From Pseudomonadota bacterium (GTDB taxonomy: Bacteria > Pseudomonadota > Alphaproteobacteria > Acetobacterales > Acetobacteraceae), in assembly GCA_021841985.1 (NCBI GenBank), contig JAKCCP010000378.1, positions 1-5,946 of the forward strand: a stretch of DNA of 5,946 nt. Reading direction: 5' to 3'. Every line of letters starts with the position of its first letter. The stretch's first letter is position 1. The notes under the pieces are model-generated. The model saw only the letters and a list, made by a program, of their open reading frames with translations. It was not told where the DNA came from and made no database searches. Positions 1-5,946 of this stretch are shown here, in pieces. A program made the position numbers and the translations under genes.

Positions 1-586
1 GCAGGAGATGCGGCCGCACCGGCAGATGAACGGCGGCGGCGGCGCTGGCGGTGGTGCCGAAAATCAAGACCGGCACCGCGAGCGGCAGGACGAGGAGCGG
101 CAGCAGGACGCCGCCGCGCCGCGCCCCGAGCACGATCGCCGCGCCCGCCGTCCCCAAAAGCGAGAGCGCCAGCGTCCCCGGCAAAAGCCCGCCGAGCAGC
201 ACCGGCAGACTCTCCACCCGCACCCTGAGCATGAGCGCCAGCGGCGCCGCCGCGAGCAAAAGCGGCAGGCCCGTCGTCAGCCAGTGGCCGCACGCCTTGG
301 CGAGCGCGATCGCGGCGGCCGGGAGGCCCGAGAGCAGTAATTGATCGAGCGCGCCATCCTCGAAATCGGCGCCGAACAGCCGGTCGAGCGGCAATAAGGC
401 CGCGAGCAGGGCGGCGACCCAGACGATGCCCGGCGCGATCCGCGCCAGTTCCGCCGGCGCCGGGCCGATGGCGAGCGGAAACAGCGTGCCGGCGAGAAAG
501 AAGAACAACAGCGCAGCCAGGGTATCCGCGCCGTGACGCAGCGAAAGCCGAAGCTCACGCGCAATGAGCGAAAAAAACAATGTCAT
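1..586 (-). CDS. ccmB: Heme exporter protein CcmB, 3' end cut by window edge
   Basis: CcmB is a membrane subunit of the CcmABCD complex of cytochrome c maturation system I, which uses ATP hydrolysis by CcmA to free heme-loaded CcmE in the periplasm. The minus-strand frame from the ATG at 586 stays open to base 1, giving 195 residues; family members have about 220, so roughly 25 C-terminal residues lie outside. Family hallmarks are visible: LPLDRLFGADFEDGALDQLL at residues 65-84, then K97 and HW at 101-102, an LLPGTLALSLLG stretch at 134-145, RRGGVLLPLL at 156-165, and PVLIFG at 172-177. Hydrophobic segments fall near 22-40, 50-66, 103-121, 128-153 and 160-185; one more helix is expected past the edge. 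The start overlaps the ccmA stop by four bases (ATGA, 583-586), and no good Shine-Dalgarno precedes it, so translation is probably coupled to ccmA. ccmC would be the expected next gene. The family call is firm. Confidence 0.95.
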   Translation of the reverse strand, partial: MTLFFSLIARELRLSLRHGADTLAALLFFFLAGTLFPLAIGPAPAELARIAPGIVWVAALLAALLPLDRLFGADFEDGALDQLLLSGLPAAAIALAKACGHWLTTGLPLLLAAAPLALMLRVRVESLPVLLGGLLPGTLALSLLGTAGAAIVLGARRGGVLLPLLVLPLAVPVLIFGTTASAAAAVHLPVRPHLL

Positions 587-1206
587 GTGAGAGAAAGTTG
601 AGATGCGCCCGGAAACGGCAAATCGTGATGCGTCGCCGCGATCACCATGCCGCCGGCGGCGCGATGCCGATCCGAAAGCGCCCCGAGGGACGCGAGAGAA
701 GACTCGTCGAGCCCGTTTCCCGGCTCATCGAGCAGCCAGAGCGGGGCGCAAGCGAGGGGGAGGCGCGCCAGAGCCAGCCGCCGGCGCTGGCCGGCGGAGA
801 GGAAGCGGGCCGGCAGATCGGCGAGCGGGGCCAGGCCCAAGGCCGCCAGCGCGGCATCGATATCGCCGCCGCCGCTCGCGGCGAAAGCCAGGTTTTCGGC
901 AACCGAAAGCCCCGGCTTCACCGCGTCCTGATGGCCGAGATAGGCGAGCCTCCGGGCGTGATACGAAAGATCGGCGAGCGCGTCCTCCCCCCGCCACAGC
1001 ACAGCGCCGGCGGCAGGCGGAATGAGGCCGGCGAGCACGCGCAGAAGCGTCGATTTCCCCGCCCCGTTCGGCCCCCGCAGCAACAGCGCGCCCCCCGCCT
1101 CGAGCCGGAAGGACACCCCCTCCAGCACCAGCCGCTCGCCACGAAACGCCGCCAGGCCACGCGCCTCAAACCAACCCGCTCCCTCATGCGCCGCCGATCG
1201 CGCCAT
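583..1206 (-). CDS. ccmA: Cytochrome c biogenesis ATP-binding protein CcmA
   Basis: This is the cytoplasmic ATPase of the CcmABCD heme-release complex in system I cytochrome c maturation, pairing with membrane subunits CcmB and CcmC. The 207-residue length is normal for CcmA. ABC ATPase motifs appear in order: Walker A GPNGAGKST at residues 45-53, Q-loop Q93 in YLGHQDAVKPGLS, signature LSAGQRRR at 136-143 (the LSAGQ form is usual in CcmA rather than LSGGQ), Walker B LWLLDE at 156-161, D-loop GNGLD at 163-167, and H-loop H193 in ATHHDLP. The loop after Walker B reads EPGNGLD where many relatives have EPT.ALD, a small oddity. The ATG at 1206 is preceded on the minus strand by AGGG (bases 1216-1213) six bases away, which supports this start. 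The stop overlaps ccmB's ATG. The gene is divergent from acnA, with 107 bases between the two start codons. It is told apart from other ABC ATPases by its small size, its N-terminal form (residues 14-31, EARGLAAFRGERLVLEGV) and the adjoining ccmB. Confidence 0.96.
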   Translation of the reverse strand: MARSAAHEGAGWFEARGLAAFRGERLVLEGVSFRLEAGGALLLRGPNGAGKSTLLRVLAGLIPPAAGAVLWRGEDALADLSYHARRLAYLGHQDAVKPGLSVAENLAFAASGGGDIDAALAALGLAPLADLPARFLSAGQRRRLALARLPLACAPLWLLDEPGNGLDESSLASLGALSDRHRAAGGMVIAATHHDLPFPGASQLSLT

Positions 1207-1313
1207 CCCCTGCCCTGCCCGCTTGTCGCTGCGCGGGGTATGGTCTAAGCCCGCGCCTCATGCAATGCGGGCGATCATCGCGATCGCCGCTTGGGCAGAT
1301 GGAGCGCGCGCGC
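1207..1313. promoter_or_regulatory. Divergent ccmA/acnA intergenic region with weak promoter candidates
   Basis: These 107 bases separate the start codons of two divergent genes and should hold both promoters, unless either gene is read from inside its neighbour. For acnA, TTGTCG (1223-1228) followed after 15 bases by TCTAAG (1244-1249) is a weak sigma-70-like pair with a short spacer. For ccmA, on the minus strand TTGCAT (1265-1260) lies 17 bases from CATACC (1242-1237), also weak. The two candidates overlap, so the promoters could interfere with each other. An inverted repeat GGCGAT (1270-1275) / ATCGCC (1283-1288) with a 7-base gap lies downstream of the acnA candidate and contains the palindrome GCGATCGC (1280-1287). 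It could be an operator or a 5' leader hairpin, or chance in such G+C-rich DNA. The location is solid; the individual boxes are guesses. Confidence 0.35.
1301..1304 (+). promoter_or_regulatory. Ribosome binding site of acnA
   Basis: GGAG lies 9 bases before the ATG at 1314. It decides between three in-frame ATGs (1260, 1299, 1314): the first two have no comparable upstream site, and the protein starting at 1314 aligns in style with the usual AcnA N-terminus (a short lead, then the K.RRTLTVEGK.Y.Y.SLPEA pattern). Confidence 0.6.
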
Positions 1314-4001
<2,688 letters not shown>

Positions 4002-4015
4002 ACCGGCGCGGCGCG

Positions 4016-5946
4016 ATGCGGCCGCCCGGGTTCCTCGCAAACCTGGGCGGCTTTCGGTTTGGCGCGCTGCCGGGGGCGGATCTCAGCCGGCTGCCGATCG
4101 CGCTCGATCTCCGCGCCATCAGCATCGCCGAGGGGGTGCGGGCGGCGCTGGCGGTCGCCGTCATCGTCGCCCTCTCCGGCTGGCTCGCCTGGCCGGGGCT
4201 GATGCAGGCGGCGCTGGCGGCGCTGTTTACCTGCATGTGCGACCCCGGCGGGCCGGTCAGCCGGCGGGTGCCGGCGCTGCTCAGCTTCACCCTGCTCGGG
4301 GCGGTGGTTTTCTGTGGCTTCGGGTTCCTCCGCGCCGTCGGCTACGCCGCGATCCCGTTCGCCTGTCTCGCCATTTTCGCCTTCAGCATGGCCCGCATCT
4401 ATGGCCAGGCGGCACAGCAAGTGGGAGCGCTGGCGACGGTCGTGCTGGTGCTCGCCCTCGATCGCCCGTGGCCGGACGCCGCCGCCGCCTTCTCTGGCTT
4501 CGCGCTGTTCGTCGCCGGCGGTCTCTGGGCGGTGCTGCTGACGCTGGTGATCTGGCGGCTCCATCCCTATCGCCCGACGCGGCGCGCGGTCGCCGAAACC
4601 TACCGTGCCCTCGCTCTGCTCGCCGCCGATCTCCGCCGCGTTCTCGCCCGCGAGGACGCCGCCCTTTGGGACGCGCATGCGCGGGCGCATCGGCGGGCGG
4701 TGCGGGACGCGATCGAGCAGGCGCGTGACGTGGTGCTGACGACGCTTCGCCAGCGCGGCGCGCAAAGCCCGCGCGGCGCCCAAAGCCTGATCCGGCTGGA
4801 GGCGGCGGAGCAGATTTTCGCCGCCCTCATCGCGCTCGACGAGACCCTGCAATCGACGGCGACGCCGGCGCGGCGCGAGGCGGCGTCCCGGCTGCTCCGC
4901 CGTCTCGCGCCGTTATTGGCAACCCTTGCCGTCGCCATCGTCCGCGACCGTATCGCCGCTCCCGCCCGCCTCGCGCGTGCCATCACAGCACTCGCGGCGC
5001 CGATGGCGGGGATCACGGCCGAGGATCCGCTCGCCCGCATCAGCGCCGGTATCGCCGATCGTCTCAGGGTAGCGCTCACCGTCACCCTCCCCGCCGGGCT
5101 CAGCCCGGGGACGCAAGCGGATGGCACGAAACCGCCGCTCATCGCGCGCATTCGCGGGCCGCTCTCGGCCAATCTCACCCCCGGTTCGGCGCCGCTCCGC
5201 CACGCCGCGCGCGCCGCCCTGGTCGCCGCGCCGGCGCTCGCCATCACCTTTCGCGAAAACGGCACCTATCAGCACTGGCTGACCATCACCCTGATCTTGA
5301 CCATGCAGCCCTATTTCGCGCTGACCCTGCAACGCGCGCTGGAGCGCATCGCCGGCACCGTCGCCGGCGGTTTCCTCGCCTCGCTGCTGGCGCTCGCCCT
5401 CCATTCGCCCTGGCAGCTCGCGAGCGCGCTGTTTCCGCTCACCATCGCCGCGATGGCGGTCAGGATGGCAAGCTTCGGGCTTTACATCACCCTGCTCACG
5501 CCACTCATCGTGCTGCTCTCGGAGCTGGGCCATGCCGGCGTCAGCGGGCTCGAAATCGCCTTCATGCGGGCGCTTTATACGCTGCTCGGGGGGCTGCTGG
5601 CGCTCGCCGGGGTGGTGGTTCTATGGCCGAGCTGGGAGCCGGAGCGGGTGCGCGGCGAACTCACCACGGCCCTTCGCGCCCATGCCCGCTATGCCGAGAC
5701 GATTCTCGCGCTGCTGCTCGCCGAGGGCGACGACCCGCGCGCCGAGGCCGCGCGGCGGGCGGCGGGAATCGCCAGCAACAATCTCGAGGCCTCCCTCGCC
5801 CGCGCTTTGCACGAGCCCCATCGGGGGCAGCGCGAGCGCCTCGAGATCGCGCTGCTCGCCGATGCCGCGCTCCGCCGCCTGGCCGGGCGGCTGGTCGCGA
5901 TGCGCCTTGCGCCGGTGTCGCTCGCCGCCGGGGATCGCGCGACGCT
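4016..5946 (+). CDS. FUSC-family inner-membrane protein (putative efflux), 3' end cut by window edge
   Basis: This belongs to the fusaric acid resistance-like (FUSC/YccS/AaeB-type) inner-membrane proteins, some of which export aromatic acids; the substrate here is unknown. The frame is open from ATG 4016 to the window end, 643 codons, so a C-terminal piece is missing. The family's two-half plan is clear. An N-terminal hydrophobic block (about residues 40-76, 85-105, 109-130, 136-149, 160-183) is followed by a long Ala/Arg/Leu-rich cytoplasmic stretch (184-392). A second block (about 394-410, 419-436, 445-462, 466-483, 485-502, 515-537) then leads to a soluble tail. The second block has the typical YQHWLTITLILTMQPY (418-433), RIAGTVAGG (444-452), and a final helix ending LWPSWEPER. 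The start is uncertain: no Shine-Dalgarno lies in the 14 bases after acnA, and a hairpin covers codons 2-12. A GTG at 4136 (residue 41) would leave almost nothing before the first helix. An acnA-coupled start at 4016 is my choice. Family call firm, start and substrate not. Confidence 0.85.
   Translation, partial: MRPPGFLANLGGFRFGALPGADLSRLPIALDLRAISIAEGVRAALAVAVIVALSGWLAWPGLMQAALAALFTCMCDPGGPVSRRVPALLSFTLLGAVVFCGFGFLRAVGYAAIPFACLAIFAFSMARIYGQAAQQVGALATVVLVLALDRPWPDAAAAFSGFALFVAGGLWAVLLTLVIWRLHPYRPTRRAVAETYRALALLAADLRRVLAREDAALWDAHARAHRRAVRDAIEQARDVVLTTLRQRGAQSPRGAQSLIRLEAAEQIFAALIALDETLQSTATPARREAASRLLRRLAPLLATLAVAIVRDRIAAPARLARAITALAAPMAGITAEDPLARISAGIADRLRVALTVTLPAGLSPGTQADGTKPPLIARIRGPLSANLTPGSAPLRHAARAALVAAPALAITFRENGTYQHWLTITLILTMQPYFALTLQRALERIAGTVAGGFLASLLALALHSPWQLASALFPLTIAAMAVRMASFGLYITLLTPLIVLLSELGHAGVSGLEIAFMRALYTLLGGLLALAGVVVLWPSWEPERVRGELTTALRAHARYAETILALLLAEGDDPRAEAARRAAGIASNNLEASLARALHEPHRGQRERLEIALLADAALRRLAGRLVAMRLAPVSLAAGDRAT
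4021..4051 (+). terminator. Terminator-like hairpin after acnA, inside the first FUSC codons
   Basis: A 12-base arm GCCGCCCGGGTT (4021-4032) pairs with AACCTGGGCGGC (4040-4051) across a 7-base loop; in RNA the single mismatch is a G-U pair, so the stem is unbroken. It begins 20 bases after the acnA stop codon and is followed by TTTCGGTTT (4052-4060), a broken T-run weaker than a classic intrinsic terminator. It could end or attenuate acnA transcription, protect the acnA 3' end, or be a by-product of the FUSC coding sequence, in which it lies as called. The pairing is directly seen; the function is inferred. Confidence 0.4.
4754..4786 (+). repeat. Short in-frame tandem repeat encoding RGAQS twice
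   Basis: Fifteen bases at 4754-4768 recur at 4772-4786 with one third-position difference (GCG against GCC), separated by a CCG codon, so the period is 18 bases. In the FUSC protein this gives RGAQS-P-RGAQS at residues 247-257, in the cytoplasmic linker between the two membrane blocks. It looks like a recent small duplication that kept the reading frame. Confidence 0.7.

Noticed and set aside
1..60. Runs of GGCGGC near the left edge that look like a simple repeat
   Set aside because: They are the reverse complement of GCC alanine codons in ccmB (residues 180-185, ASAAAA), not an independent repeat.
580..1248. A 222-codon plus-strand open frame opposite ccmA
   Set aside because: Arg/Pro/Gln-rich low-complexity translation and no ribosome binding site; the minus strand holds a complete CcmA with every ABC motif.
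1280..1287. GCGATCGC palindromes (also seen elsewhere, for example within acnA near 1514 and 2862) resembling the cyanobacterial HIP1 repeat
   Set aside because: Most copies fall in coding sequence built from GCG, ATC, GCC and GAT codons, which are frequent here; no array or regular spacing is seen, and the genes do not suggest a cyanobacterium.
1260..1313. An 18-residue N-terminal extension of aconitase from ATG 1260
   Set aside because: No ribosome binding site precedes it, it would consume the likely promoter/leader region, and the start at 1314 has GGAG at proper spacing and gives the usual AcnA length and N-terminus.

Overview
The window is very G+C-rich (about two thirds or more by eye) and densely coded, with codons ending mostly in G or C. 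It looks like a chromosomal segment of an alphaproteobacterium. The gene content fits: cytochrome c maturation genes (ccmA, ccmB) diverge from an AcnA-type aconitase, an arrangement I recall from several alphaproteobacterial genomes. The high G+C and the style of the proteins would suit Rhodospirillales/Acetobacteraceae, but that assignment is inference and no marker gene here settles it.

Layout. Bases 1-586 (minus strand) hold ccmB, cut off by the left edge before its last residues. Bases 583-1206 (minus strand) hold ccmA, whose stop overlaps the ccmB start by 4 bases (ATGA), so the two read as one operon going leftwards; ccmC would be expected beyond the left edge. Bases 1207-1313 are a short divergent intergenic region that must carry the signals for both directions. 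Bases 1314-4001 (plus strand) encode a complete 895-residue aconitate hydratase with all three iron-sulfur cysteines. Only 14 bases later a large FUSC-type inner-membrane protein begins (4016 to beyond the right edge, plus strand, 643 codons visible). A strong inverted repeat at 4021-4051 sits across the acnA/FUSC junction, inside the first codons of the FUSC frame as called.

How the genes relate. CcmA and CcmB form the ATPase and a membrane part of the CcmABCD complex that releases heme-loaded CcmE during c-type cytochrome assembly. AcnA is the [4Fe-4S] TCA-cycle enzyme that isomerises citrate to isocitrate. Both belong to respiratory metabolism and depend on iron, but a shared control is not shown by the sequence. 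The FUSC protein is probably an efflux or envelope protein with no obvious functional tie to the others; its position suggests either cotranscription with acnA or its own start beyond the junction hairpin.

I found no RNA gene, insertion sequence, CRISPR array, phage gene or clear sign of recent transfer. This appears to be an ordinary core-genome region. The points worth a second look are the junction hairpin, the uncertain start of the FUSC gene, and a small tandem repeat inside it.
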